Shown piece by piece: positions 24,140-35,762 of a DNA stretch of 64,000 nt. The stretch's first letter is position 1; each line of letters begins with the position of its first letter. A model generated the notes under the pieces. The model made no database searches, had not been told where the DNA came from, and was given only the letters and a program-made list of their open reading frames with translations. Source of the DNA: Epiperipatus broadwayi (taxonomy: Eukaryota > Onychophora > Udeonychophora > Euonychophora > Peripatidae); assembly GCA_028023455.1 (NCBI GenBank), contig JAQFVV010012398.1:10841160-10905159 (forward strand). The letters are read 5' to 3'. The translations under genes were made by a program, and so were the position numbers.

Positions 24140-27100
24140 TATCTTTGATTGACATTTCCATTTAGCTGGTTCATTTGAAATAATTATTCCAATTATTATT
24201 AGAAGTATTTTTATTATTTGAACATATCTTAAATTTTATGAAATAATTGTCGTTTAAGTAATGAAATATATAACACATATATATGTGTGTGAGTGTTTTT
24301 AATTAAATAATAACGATTTTCATTTCTTGCTTTCATTTTTAAATAATGATAAAAAAATATATAGTCAACTTTTGATTGAAGTTAATAATTGATTGTGAAA
24401 ACTTTTCTTAAGACTAATAATATAACATTTTCTCTCTTTTGTTTTATAAAAATTAATAGCTATAATTTTAATTCATATTTTATTGTAATAGAGTCATTTA
24501 TTATTGCATTACTAAATAACTGGGGGTCTGTCTTGAAAGGCACATTAAAACTTCTAGGCAAGACTTGGAGTTCACATCATTTGCAGATGGAGAGAGGACA
24601 AGCAGTCTCTAGCCTATGACCATATTAGGATTTTTCATTAGGCTGTTTAATGGTTCCATTAAGTCACTTTTTTAGTAGTCTTGTAGCTAAATCTTGTATC
24701 TCTGAATCAATTAACTATAATAATAATAATTCTCTATTGATTTTTTACACTATATATTTCTCTATAAGAATGGAATCACCTGATGTGGCTGCTGAATCCA
24801 ATTGGTTTTTGGTGTGTTTTCATCCATGTTCATGTCATTAACCCCCCAATTCATTGGACAGTTTCTCTTTGGCAGGAACAGACTTTTAATTAGTGACTAT
24901 TTTTGATTATGTGTCTTCATGTGTTTTTGAATCTTGATTTTTTTATTGCCTGCGGCACGGTGATTTGACACCTAGAGTTATTCTGTCTTAGAAGTTTTCT
25001 TCAATCTGAGTTTTAATGTTTGAAGATTTTTTTTTATTTAATTTTAATAAAGAAAGATTTATACTTTCTTTAATTACAAATATAAATGTATTTGCTTTTC
25101 TCTTTTTTTTTTTTTTCATTTTGAAAAGTTTTATTTTCTTTTCATTTGACCAAATCATTATGAATTAACAAATTATCATTTTAATTGCGATCAAATTTCA
25201 TTACTTCTTTTTCTTTAAAATATTTAGTTTTCCTTAAAATGTTATTAGTCTTTTTTTTTTAAAATATTACTAGTCTGACTTAAAATATTATTAGTCTTTT
25301 TAATTGGGGGGGGGATCTTCAGAACATATAGGTGAAACAGCATGTCTGTTTCAATATATATATATATATAGAGAGAGAGATATTGTAAACAATAGCAAAA
25401 AAATATGTCACACACAAAGAGAAAGAGCAATCAGCAAATAGAATACTTCCCCATTGTATCATTCTAGACAGATTAGGATTACAACTCATTTTTCTGATCT
25501 TATTTTTGGTTACATAAACCTTCAGTTATACTAGATAACTAATCTATATATACACATTATACAGTTTTGCTCCATTTATGTTTCAATATACATTTATAAT
25601 TTATAAACCATATATTCAAATATTTTTGTTTGTTTATAGTCATAAAAATAAAGTAAAAATAAATGGTTTTCTTGTTTGGAAGTTCACAAAGAGTAAAGTA
25701 TGGTAGTGGCAAATGTGAACAGCATAATCTGTACATCATAAACCCCAGAGCTGCTATTTTACCACTGTCCCAAACACATAGAGTATTATATTTTTTCAGA
25801 TAATTAATGTTTCTATTACTCTCTCACCAAATTATGATTATGTCCAGTTATAGTGAAATCTAAACTAATTCAAATAAGAACATTTAAAATAAATGACTTT
25901 ATAATCAGGACATATCACTTATTATTAATATTATTTTTGATGCTGACTTTGAAAACTAGTGTTATTGGTCATTTTGAATTTTGTTAACAATTTTTAGCTT
26001 AATCATATTTATTTAATTTTGTCTTTATATTACTATTAGATAGGACTTTGTTGATTGTTAATGCAGATTAGAATATATTTTATTTTCTAATCTTATTATA
26101 TTTCAAATTTTTTAGAGAGGAATATTTTTTTTATTTTGTTATTGATTTCTTTATTATTTTATTTTTCAAAGGAAATCATTTTATTAGTTTTAAATACTTT
26201 TCTTATCTCAGATATTAATTAATTAACTTTATTTCTTCAAAATCACTATTGGAAATTTCTTTAATTTCACTCTTTCTAGTTTTGATGTTTAAAGCTTTAG
26301 ATTTTTTTTTTTTTAGTTCTTAACAATTAGTACTTCCCATTGATGGATATTTTATAAATTATCTGGTGTTGCAATGGTAATTTTCATTTTAAATGTAGTA
26401 CTATAAGAGAAAAGAATTTTAAAAAGGTCTTCTACAATTAAAACATGGAGATGTAAAAGTTGTACATTGAGAATTATTTCAAACATGAGTATAAATAATG
26501 GATCTAGTACTGACACTATAAATAAGAATTATATTTTTGAATTATTTTAGCACATAAAGAATAAATTTGATATGCTATCTATTTTACAAAATAGAATTAA
26601 TTCCTATTTCAGAATAATATCAAAGAATTAATCAGAGAATTTCATGCTTTAAAGAAAAGATAAAAAAACATTCAAGATTGATTTTGTATATCATAATCAT
26701 GATATTCACTATTTTTTTTTCAAGTCTCCCTCACATACATCATACATCACATATAATACTTCATGTTTTGTTGATAAATGTTTGATTACAATAGAATATA
26801 TATGTATTACTTATTGAAGTGTATATTTATAGCATACTTTAATATGCATATATATATATATATACTTTTTACTTATTAAGATTACAGTATAAACAATATT
26901 TTTAAAAGTTGATGAAGTTATTAATAATAAATTGAGGACCATATTTACATATATATTTACTGTGTTTATATTCATTTATTCACAATCATACAAAAAAATA
27001 AAAAAATACATTTTTTTTTTTTCATAAAATGAATAGTGAATAACAGTTACACTACAATTTGAACATTTTCCCTATGGAAAGATTAAAATAAAAGTTTTTT

Positions 27101-27280
27101 TATCAGAAGATAAAATTTTTTTTAGTTGTTATAATGTTTTCAAGATTATATCGGTTTCAGAGTTTATACAATCATTCCCTACTTGTTGTTACTCATTTCA
27201 GATTCTAGGTTAACCTAATCAAATTTTAAGCTTTCTGACACAATAATAACAATGTTTAGCAATTATTATTATTTTTATAT
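24140..27280. other. AT-rich spacer, no gene seen
   Basis: T-rich background with short microsatellites (24275, 25355, 26850). The block 24520-25010 is slightly less AT-rich, but its open frames (about 60-76 codons) show no domain. Confidence 0.55.
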
Positions 27281-27285
27281 GTCAA

Positions 27286-27356
27286 AGCATTGACTGGGAA
27301 GCGAACCTGGGCCAGTTGCTTGGGAGGCAGTATGCTAACCATTAGCGCACCAATGC
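27286..27356 (-). tRNA. tRNA-Gly(CCC)-like pseudogene or tRNA-derived repeat
   Basis: On the minus strand the 71-base sequence starts GCATTGGTG and ends CCAGTCAATGCT, giving a seven-pair acceptor stem with one G-U. The anticodon loop reads CTCCCAA, with anticodon CCC for glycine. The B-box is AGGTTCGCTTCCC. The overall pattern follows animal tRNA-Gly(CCC), but the anticodon stem keeps only about three pairs and the T stem has two mismatches. It is probably a decayed gene or the head of a tRNA-derived SINE. The flank TTGACA on the 5' side is shared with the tRNA-like sequence at 62.1 kb. Confidence 0.6.
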
Positions 27357-28629
27357 TTGACAATTATTTTTTGGCATTACTAAATCAATAACTTTCATTA
27401 TTCATTAAGAAAAAAAATTGTAAAACTTTTAGTTTTACATTTAGAAAACATTTTGTAATATGCAAATACCATATTACGTCAAAGTGATGAATAAAATATA
27501 CATGCTCTCAACCTAAATCAAAGAAACATTATTAACAAATGGGATTCCACATGAAAAAATAGTTGCTACCTTTTTGTGAAATTTTTTAAATTTATTAATT
27601 TTAATGTTTCTATTTTTTATTATTTACATTTTAATTTTTTGGATAATATATCATTGGAGTAATGTATATTGATATAGCGTATATTGTGACTTCATTATAC
27701 TTTACAAAAATAATCTTCCATTTAAAGAAGCAAAGATTTAAAAATATATATTAAAACTACGGTTAAGTTCCATTTTATGTTTAGTGATTCTTGAAATACT
27801 GCAACTCAATGCCATGGAACAATAGGATAACTAATTTATAAATTAAAGATTCTTTTTTCTTTGGAAAAGTGAAGTCTCATAAAATCATTAATATAAATAA
27901 CTTACAGATTACTTTATTATAAATTCAGTGGATAATTTAAAACCTCTTTTTACTTGCTTTTGACAGAATTGTTTTTGAATTTTTAGTATTATTTGTCTTT
28001 TCAATTCCTTATTTGGTTTTGAGAGAAAAGGGGGGGTGAGAGATAGAAAGAAAAAAAAATAAACAGTAAATTACAAGTTTTCCTCTGAAAATTGATTTCT
28101 TATATATAAAAAAAATTAAAATAATAATAAAACAGTATAAATGAACAACTCAAGTTTTAGATCACTTTCTTATATAAATTTTGTTAATAGTATAAATGAA
28201 AAAGACAAAGTTTATTTATTTACAATAATTTATAAAAACTGCAACAATAAAAAAAAAAATTATTGAATATGAAAATGTTTCATTTTTATTTCGTCTGTTA
28301 TATTTTTTTAACCATTTATATCTATATATGTGATGCATGTAAACTAGGCTGAATCTTCAATTTATCAGTTATTTATCTCAGTATATTGTTTTATATGGAC
28401 TGTTAGTGTTTTAAAGAATCAAGTAAAGAAAACATGGAATGTAAATAACTGAGTCTCTCAATCTAAATTTACAAAGTAGTAAATAAGCTGAAGGAGAAAA
28501 CTCATTTAATATTTCAAAAAAATATAGCTAAAAAATTACATTTATCAGATTTTAATATATATAATAGTAAATCTATATATAAAGATTGAAATATGGAGAT
28601 AGATTTATAAGCTAACTAGACATTCATTC

Positions 28630-28854
28630 TTGTCAGGCAACATAAGAATTAAATTATATTTATCTAATAGTTTTCCTAATACTACATCTAATAAGCATAT
28701 ATATTTAAATGAAGATTTATCTGAAATTAGGAAAATATTTTGGAAAACACATACAGCAGCCAAAAAGAATAACTATCAATTTGTCTGGATTAAAGATGGC
28801 AAGATTTGGTTTAAAAAAGATACAGAAAATAATGCTATTAGGATTAATTTTTAA
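28630..28854 (+). pseudogene. LINE ORF1 C-terminal fragment (FP_C-like domain)
   Basis: An open stretch of about 74 codons encodes IYLNEDLSEIRKIFWKTH followed by YQFVWIKDGKIWFKK and a short tail. This matches the C-terminal part of proteins in the baculovirus FP / LINE ORF1 group, whose usual form is RIYVNExLTxxxxxLxxxARxLKK, then FxWVRDGKILxRK. Such domains occur in ORF1 of CR1- and jockey-like non-LTR retrotransposons, upstream of the endonuclease-reverse transcriptase ORF. That arrangement is seen here, with ORF2 traces following on the same strand. Only the C-terminal portion is present and the upstream part is lost. Confidence 0.65.
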
Positions 28855-28984
28855 TTTGATTTATTTAATTTATGGCATGAATTCTTTTCCAAAAATTGTT
28901 TAGCAATAAAAAATAAATAAGTTATTAAAAATTTGAAGATTTTTCATAGAGAACATTTTGATGAGCTACTGCTTCATTTAATGA

Positions 28985-29510
28985 ATATATTTCTGTAGGG
29001 TAATTTTCACTACACTACTCTCATGCAAGGTAGGGAATGTTTTCTATCCACTTTTACCACCTTGTAAAGGAATGTAATCATAAAGATACGATCAAAAACA
29101 TAAAAAAAAAATATATGATCCCCAAGATGCACATTTCATGCTGAATCAGCACTCATTAGTTGGTCCAGATCACAATTTCTTACATATATAGATATCAAAG
29201 TACTATAGCTTAATTAATAAGTGTCAAACAAGCAGCCCTCACAACTTTAACACAAATCACTTATTGAAAGTATATTAATAATTTCTATTAGTCACTCATT
29301 AGATTAGAGATTACTCAATAATGAATAACATTTCTGTAGTCTAATTTTCATTATATCACTCTCATGCAAGGTAGGGAATGTTTTCTATTCATGTTTAATA
29401 CTTTGTGGAGGAATGTAATCATAAACATATAAATCAAAGACATGTAAATAATATCTGTGATCCCCAAAATGCACATTCCATTCTAAACCAGCACTCACAT
29501 TTACTTGACT
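28985..29510 (+). repeat. Two direct copies of a B-related interspersed repeat
   Basis: The blocks 28985-29180 and about 29318-29510 share TTTCTGTAG, CTCATGCAAGGTAGGGAATG, GGAATGTAATCATAAA and GATCCCCAARATGCACATT. The first copy goes on with GCACTCATTAGTTGGTCCAG, the same wording as the arms of the family B palindromes (GCACTCATCAGTTGGTC). The repeat sits between ORF1 and ORF2 of the LINE. Confidence 0.7.
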
Positions 29511-29652
29511 ATTCATTTGATATAAATCTGTCTGAGATTTGGATTAATGAATATGAAAACAAGTATTAAGAATTAGAAGAATATATATCACTTATTGAGT
29601 CTAGAAATAACAGAACAAGTAAAATTTTAATTAATTATAAATCAGATCTTTA

Positions 29653-30120
29653 ATAACTGAAACACAGTCTTACTATATACCATGTGTCTATATATGTAAT
29701 ATAGGGTATATGAGCACAGACTTTCACATGACTCTCCACTCTATCTAATAACACTGATACCCTCAAGCACATATATGCTGAAAAGATAAATAATCACCAA
29801 TATACGTATTTCATGCTAAACCAGCAATCATCAGTTGGTCCAGATTATCATCTCCCACATACATATACTGTAAGTAGTAGATTGGAGCCAGTCCATTAAA
29901 GTATGAAGATTGTCTATCTTAATATATATCTGAGCACTGACAGTATATATATGTGGGAGATGATAATCTGGACCAACTGATGATTGCTAGTTTAGCATGA
30001 AATACGTATATTGGTGATTATTTATCTTTTCAGCATATATGTGCTTGAGTGTATCAGTGTTATTAGATAGAGTGGAGAGTCGTGGGTTATGTGAAAGTCT
30101 GTGCTCATATACCCTATATT
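29653..30120. mobile_element. Family B fold-back element, copy 2
   Basis: The 468 bp insertion is flanked by a perfect 14 bp direct repeat, AAATCAGATCTTTA, at 29639-29652 and 30121-30134. A near-perfect palindrome occupies 29697-30121, with arms of about 180-190 bp. As in copy 1, some 44 bp of non-palindromic sequence lie outside the left arm. It interrupts the ORF2 region of a CR1/jockey-like LINE, whose sequence resumes after the second repeat. No coding potential. Confidence 0.8.
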
Positions 30121-31950
30121 AAATCAGATCTTTATCTTTTATTGATGTACAATTTGATTCTTCTGAATATATTAATTTGAACTTTATTGTAGACTATGAC
30201 AAATTAATACTTGTTGTTTTTATAGCTTATGCCCATATACAAATGATATTTTTAATGATGAAATCCATAATTTACTTATTAAGTTAAAGGATAAATCCAT
30301 TATGCTTCTTGGTGGTTTAAATATAGATGTTTATGGAAACATTACTTTTGCTGCTCAATGCTATTTAAATATGCTTTCATTTTTTGGAATTATTCAATGT
30401 TTCTTTCATCTTTAATGCTTACATCTTTGTTATCTTCACTTATTGGTTGTATCTTTACTAATATCTTGAAAATATTTTTTAAATTCATTATTAAAAAGTA
30501 TTGCTGCAAACCATATAGGAATCACATTAATTTTAATAAGAACTTTTCTCCCTGGAAAAAATGTTTTAGCATATCTCATGAATATTTAAATTTCTTATTT
30601 ACTTTTGTATGACTAAATTAATTTTTAAGATGAATATAATGTAAATTATGCATTTTCATTGTTTATTGATAAGATTAAGAATTTTGTTGAACATTGTTCT
30701 TTTAAAAAATATGCAAATAGGAAAAGTTTTAAAAAATAATAAAAAAGATTGGATGTTCAATAAATTAATAACAAAATTAAACAGAGAGAATAAAAGTGTA
30801 AAACATTTTTTAAAAAGCTATTTTGTAATGAAGAATTCAGAGCTCAACTAAAAGTCCTTGATAAAAAAAAATAAAAACTAACTAAATCTAATATATTTTT
30901 CTATTCTGTTCAATTTGATTCTTTAAAATCAACTAAATTAGCAATTTTTGGTCTGATGTTAAAAAAATATTCCTTGAAGAGATTCTCACAATTTTCTAGA
31001 TTAAACATTAATGAAGCATCTATTGATGTTATGAACAATTCAAAATTAATAGTTGATCATTTCAATTGCCATTTTATATATATTTTAGAATTGTTCATGA
31101 ATAATTTTATTAAAAATTATAGATCTCATTACATTTTTGATCATGAGAAATCTATTCTGAATAATTTTTGTTTATAAATAGATTGAAAAAATTGAAATTT
31201 TAGAATCTCTATATAAAAAAAAATATAGGAAATTTGTTGATTTGAATGGTATCTTTGTCAAAATATTGATTGAAAATATTTTGATTTTATTACCAGTGTT
31301 GCCTTTTTTAATTGTTTTGAATATTCTGAGATATTTCTAGATTGCATAAAATCTTCTCTTGTCATATCTATTGATAAAAATGACATAAATGAATGGTTGG
31401 AAAATTAAAGGCTAACTTCCACTTTATCAACATTATATAAAAATTTTGGAAATATGTTTTAAGAATGGAATTATTTTGATTTTTCATAAATATTATTTTC
31501 AAATAAGTAATTTGAATTTTTTTTTACTTGGAAAATCTACAGAATTGGCTTTATCTAAATGTTTCAGTTATCATTGAACCTTTACAAAAAGTCACAATAC
31601 TATAGCATTTGACTGTGTTCAGCATGATTTATTATTAGTTAAATTAAACTATTTGAGTATATGATATAATATATGTGAATAGTTTACATATTATTTATGT
31701 AATAGAGTCCAGTTTGAAGTAATTCTGAAATAATCAGATATAAAATTCCTTCAAGTTCAGTCCTTGGAACTTGATTATTCACTATTTGCATTAATAATTT
31801 TCTGAATTTTTATTTTCATTTCAATATTTTTGTTTTACACATGATAGTACCTTAGTTATCTCACTAATTTTATACAGTTTTCAAAATTTGATATAAAATA
31901 TTACAATGAATGAATAATAATAGATTACTTTTAAATATTAATAAACATAA
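30121..31950 (+). pseudogene. CR1/jockey-like LINE ORF2: endonuclease and reverse transcriptase remnants
   Basis: Decayed ORF2. Near 30225-30330 the translation gives NDIFNDEIHNLLIKLKDKS followed by IMLLGGLNIDVYGN, matching the endonuclease block YRPPNxxxxxFxxxLxxLL then ILLGDFNINLL. At about 31400-31450 RLTSTLSTLYKNFGNMF corresponds to the PISLLSxLSKIFEKIIxxRL start of the reverse transcriptase. Around 31600-31640 IAFDCVQHDLLLVKLNYLSI matches the catalytic KAFDxVxHxLLLxKL block. Near 31750, in a further frame, a stretch corresponds to the QGSVLGPLLF block. Stops and frameshifts are numerous and the YADD box was not located with confidence. The element is dead. Confidence 0.7.
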
Positions 31951-33130
31951 CTATATATATTTGAGAAATGTTCTAGTAAAAGATATTTTAACTGAAATAT
32001 CTGGATTAACTCCTATGACAAAAAGATATCAGAACTATAATAGCACCTTACCTTTGTTTAGTTTTTGATTAACATTTTTTTTCCCTTCAAGTAAAATTTT
32101 TAAAACATGATTTTTTATTTTATAAAATCAAATTATTTTTACATAAATTTATTCTGTTAAATGTATGAAATAACATTATAGGGTGATATTGCAACAAATT
32201 ACTTGAAATCTTTCAAACACTTCATAACATTAATAATTATTTTGTTAAACCCTTTTCACTTGAAAATATTTGAATTATATAAATGTACTTGAATTTTAAC
32301 CGTCAATCAATTATTTATTTTAAGCATTTTATGTGACTATATTAAAAAAAAATAAAACTGATTTTCAAATATTAATGCTAACCAATAATTATGGTCTATT
32401 AACTTAATCAATATTTTTAAAATAAACTATTGTTGGTATTAAAAATTTTATCTCGGCCCAAACTGTTATATTATGAGGAACATGAAGATTAATTTAGTGG
32501 CTTTTTAGATAATAAGTTATGGATTGGATTATAATTAATAATACTATTAAAAAAACTTTACATGCAATTAATTACTTTGTCTATATTTTAATAATAATTA
32601 ACTATTTTATTATATTTAATGTTTGAAATTTCACACAAACATATATATATAATTAGGCTCCATACATGATTTTTATCGTAAAAAGATTATTTGCTTTAAT
32701 AATAAATTAAATAATAAATATTATTTTAATAAATATTTTAATGTATGAATTGCATGGAAAAATACAAACAAAAAAACTTTGATACTCATGTTAAAAGAAA
32801 TTATAATTATGACTTAATATTTCTCTATTAATTACACTGAAATGATCTATAACAATAAAAGATAATAATTTTACTTCTAACAAAAATTCTGCAATAAATC
32901 ACATGATAAACGGTTCATCATTTGGAATGTGAAAAAACAATATAAAACTATATCGAGCACTATAAGCAATCTACAATTAGAGGTTCAATTATGAATAACA
33001 ATAACTATATTATAGCTAAATCATCTATAAATTTGCTAATAACAGTACTAACTGTGAAAGACAAAAAAATAATGAAATTAGAAATAAACATGATTATGGG
33101 GGGGTAATATTAATATTAATTTACAATTAA
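31951..33130. other. AT-rich spacer, no gene seen
   Basis: Extremely AT-rich background with no recognised repeat or coding segment. Confidence 0.6.
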
Positions 33131-33190
33131 AAAAAAAAATGTTTTCACAGAGTTGAATCAGAAACCAAAGAAATAACTACTTTTCTACAG

Positions 33191-33334
33191 TATAAAAATT
33201 TCTGATCTATTAATAAAGTAAGTCCACTTCCTGTTGCCAGCTGGAGCAGTTGACTGTTCACTGGCACCAGAAGAATGAGACTCATTATGCTTTCAAGTTT
33301 GAGTTTATGGGGGAAAAAGTTTGCCAAGATGTAG
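33191..33334 (+). pseudogene. Topoisomerase-I-like exon remnant with splice donor
   Basis: From 33217 an open frame reads CCQLEQLTVHWH, then THYAFKFEFMGEK. It resembles the eukaryotic type IB topoisomerase segment that runs CCSLRVEHINLHPEL, then EYVVEFDFLGKDS in animals. Spacing between the CC, the H, the YxxxFxF and the G is nearly the same. A strong donor, GTAG/GTGAGT, follows at 33335. A TTTTCTACAG acceptor-like site ends at 33190, but two in-frame TAA codons lie just after it (33208-33216). The exon is therefore probably broken, or its real start is elsewhere. No neighbouring exons were found. It lies at the head of the segment paralogous to 1-4362. The identification is by motif memory only. 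Confidence 0.4.
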
Positions 33335-34473
33335 GTGAGTACTTGTTTTATCATTTCATCACCTTTACAAGAAATTTTAAATCAGTTTTCACTCTAAAGT
33401 ATTTGAAATTATCAATCGTATCGTTCTATGCAAATGGCTGCCATTAAAAAAGGCAAAAGCCAGTACAAGGAAATCTTAGAATCATTTGAGCAAGAATAAA
33501 ACTAAGGAAAAAGATTTTAAAATGAAACCAAATAAATAAAAAAAAAAAGTTACTAGAAATCCTAAGCTTAATGATAGGATTAATTGAGATATAGTTGGCG
33601 GGTCAAATTTTATTGAAAACGGAAAAAAAAGAAAAAGCTTAATAAAGATAGTCTCAAGAATTTCACAATAGCATCAGATATAGAAAGATTCTTCGGCTGC
33701 AAACAAATCAGGAAAAACAGAAAATAGACCAAGAAACAAACTAGACACAAACGTAATCATAAACCTATGAAAATTAAAAAAAAAAAAAAAGAAATCCCAG
33801 CGTTAATTCGTTCATAAGAAAAAAGTTACGATATCGTGACTGAATGCGGTAAAACGGTGCAGGATGGGAAAATTATTTTAAATATGAATTCAATCTCAAT
33901 TTTAGAATCAAACATTATAGATTATGTTTTAAGCCATCTCGCTGCACAAGAATTAATTTTTTCTGATGATTAGATCAAAGTTACTGGGCCACTTCAAGTG
34001 TGATTGGGGCACCACAAAAAGAATAGAAAACTTTCAAATTGACACAGAATTAGAAAGAAGTGTTTCCTGAGCCAAAAAACAATGATTTAAAGATAAAAAC
34101 AAGTTCAAATGATGGTATAGACCCAAACAAAGATATTGAAGCTGCAATTCACTCAACTCCTTTAATCCAAGAATGATTAGGAATAATCCAAAGATTACAA
34201 ACTTTTACACGACACAATTGAAACGTTAGTTACTAATCAAGATCTAGATTTCAATTAAGATAAGCAGAATTCAAATAGGATCAATACAAGAGTCCCAGTT
34301 GGAATCCTACTACAATCAAGTCCACAACATGGTTACAGAAACTAGTTACTATAACAGGTTGATTGCCATTCAGCTCTACTGTACAATCAAACAATAAGCA
34401 AGAATCCTACAATACTAATCACTCTGTTCATAATTGGAATAACCAAATGGAAATATATTATACCGGATACTCA

Positions 34474-34547
34474 ATCTATTCTGAAACAGAGGGCGCCACC
34501 AGACCACTACGTGTCTGGAAAATTTGTTCACTGTGATCAGAATAGAT
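34474..34547. repeat. Nested terminal hairpin of the 2.2 kb element
   Basis: A perfect 11 bp inverted repeat (ATCTATTCTGA at 34474-34484, its complement at 34537-34547) encloses a second perfect 6 bp stem (CCAGAC at 34499-34504 with GTCTGG at 34513-34518). The same structure is kept in the other copy at 53738-53811. Confidence 0.8.
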
Positions 34548-35590
34548 GATGATGATAGTTTACGCCGACTAGACCCAGGGAGGAACAAAAGATCTTAAAT
34601 TGTTTAGACAATTGAGACAAAAGCAAAAAGACAAACGTCAGCCAAATTAAGTTTAAACATATTTCATAAATTTTATTATGAGAAAATAAATTATTAAATA
34701 TAAGTTTATGACACAAGAGATGGAGGTTAACTCAGGCGTGTACCAGACATACTAAAGGCAAAGCTATGACAGACTGACTGATCTTCTAATAAACAAATGT
34801 AAAAGGGAGGAAGCAAATTTCATTCAGCAGAGGATTCACCTAAACATTGGTCTTCACTTTCAGATATTTAAACCCTATGCCCCTGAAATAGATCAAAGAA
34901 TCCAGTGCCGAAGAGCTGTTCAAGATCTAAAAATTGGTCAGACCTTGAATGCCCTTATATCGGTATGAGCTGCACCTATTACTACGTTTAAAATAACGGC
35001 GATCGATCCACCCCAAGAACAATCGAAAAATATCATTGAAATGAAGAAACAATTAAACTGGTGAATCCCAGCCAGCGAAAATTACTTTAAAATTAATAAT
35101 TAATGGTCTCAATGAGAGACAAGTAAATGACTAGAAAAACAGTTACGTCTGTCCCAGCAAATAACGAAAAGAAAATAAACTTACAAACAAATTCTGAGTA
35201 CACGCTCTGATAAATTTAAAGCACACGTAATAAATACACAAATGAATCTATCGGAGAGTGCACGGAGTACGAAAATCTTAAAAGTTGTAAACACTTTAGC
35301 AGAATGAAAGTATCGCTCACCTGTAATTTAAGAAAGGATAAATTTTATCTTCCTGCTGACGACTTCTAAAATTACAAAGAAAAACACAATTCTGATTTCC
35401 ACTTTTAGAGATCTTAGAAAGAAATCTCCACCTGCAAAAATCAGACAATAAAGTCGTCAGCCAAAAGATTTTTGGAGATTTAGCAAGAGGGCAAACATAG
35501 AGTATAAAATTAATTAATTATTAAATACTAAATAATTACAGGTAAGCATTTTAAAAGCACAACTGCCAAAGCATTTATAAAAATCTTACA

Positions 35591-35762
35591 TAAAATAGAA
35601 AACTCACTCGTCACTCTCCAATAAACAAAATGGAAAGCAAATTAGAATCTTAAAACTAAGATTCTAAGACACACTATAAAATAGAAAACTCACTCGTCAC
35701 TCTCCAATAAACAAAATGGAAAGCAAATTAGAATCTTAAAACTAAGATTCTAAGACACACTA
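35591..35762 (+). repeat. 86 bp tandem duplication within the 2.2 kb element
   Basis: Two identical 86 bp units, 35591-35676 and 35677-35762, each starting TAAAATAGAAAACTCACTCG. The other copy of the element has one unit only (54868-54953), so the duplication arose in this copy or was lost in the other. Confidence 0.9.

Noticed and set aside
24389-24841. Two open frames of 63-76 codons in a less AT-rich block
   Set aside because: No domain, start context or splice signals that set them apart from background.
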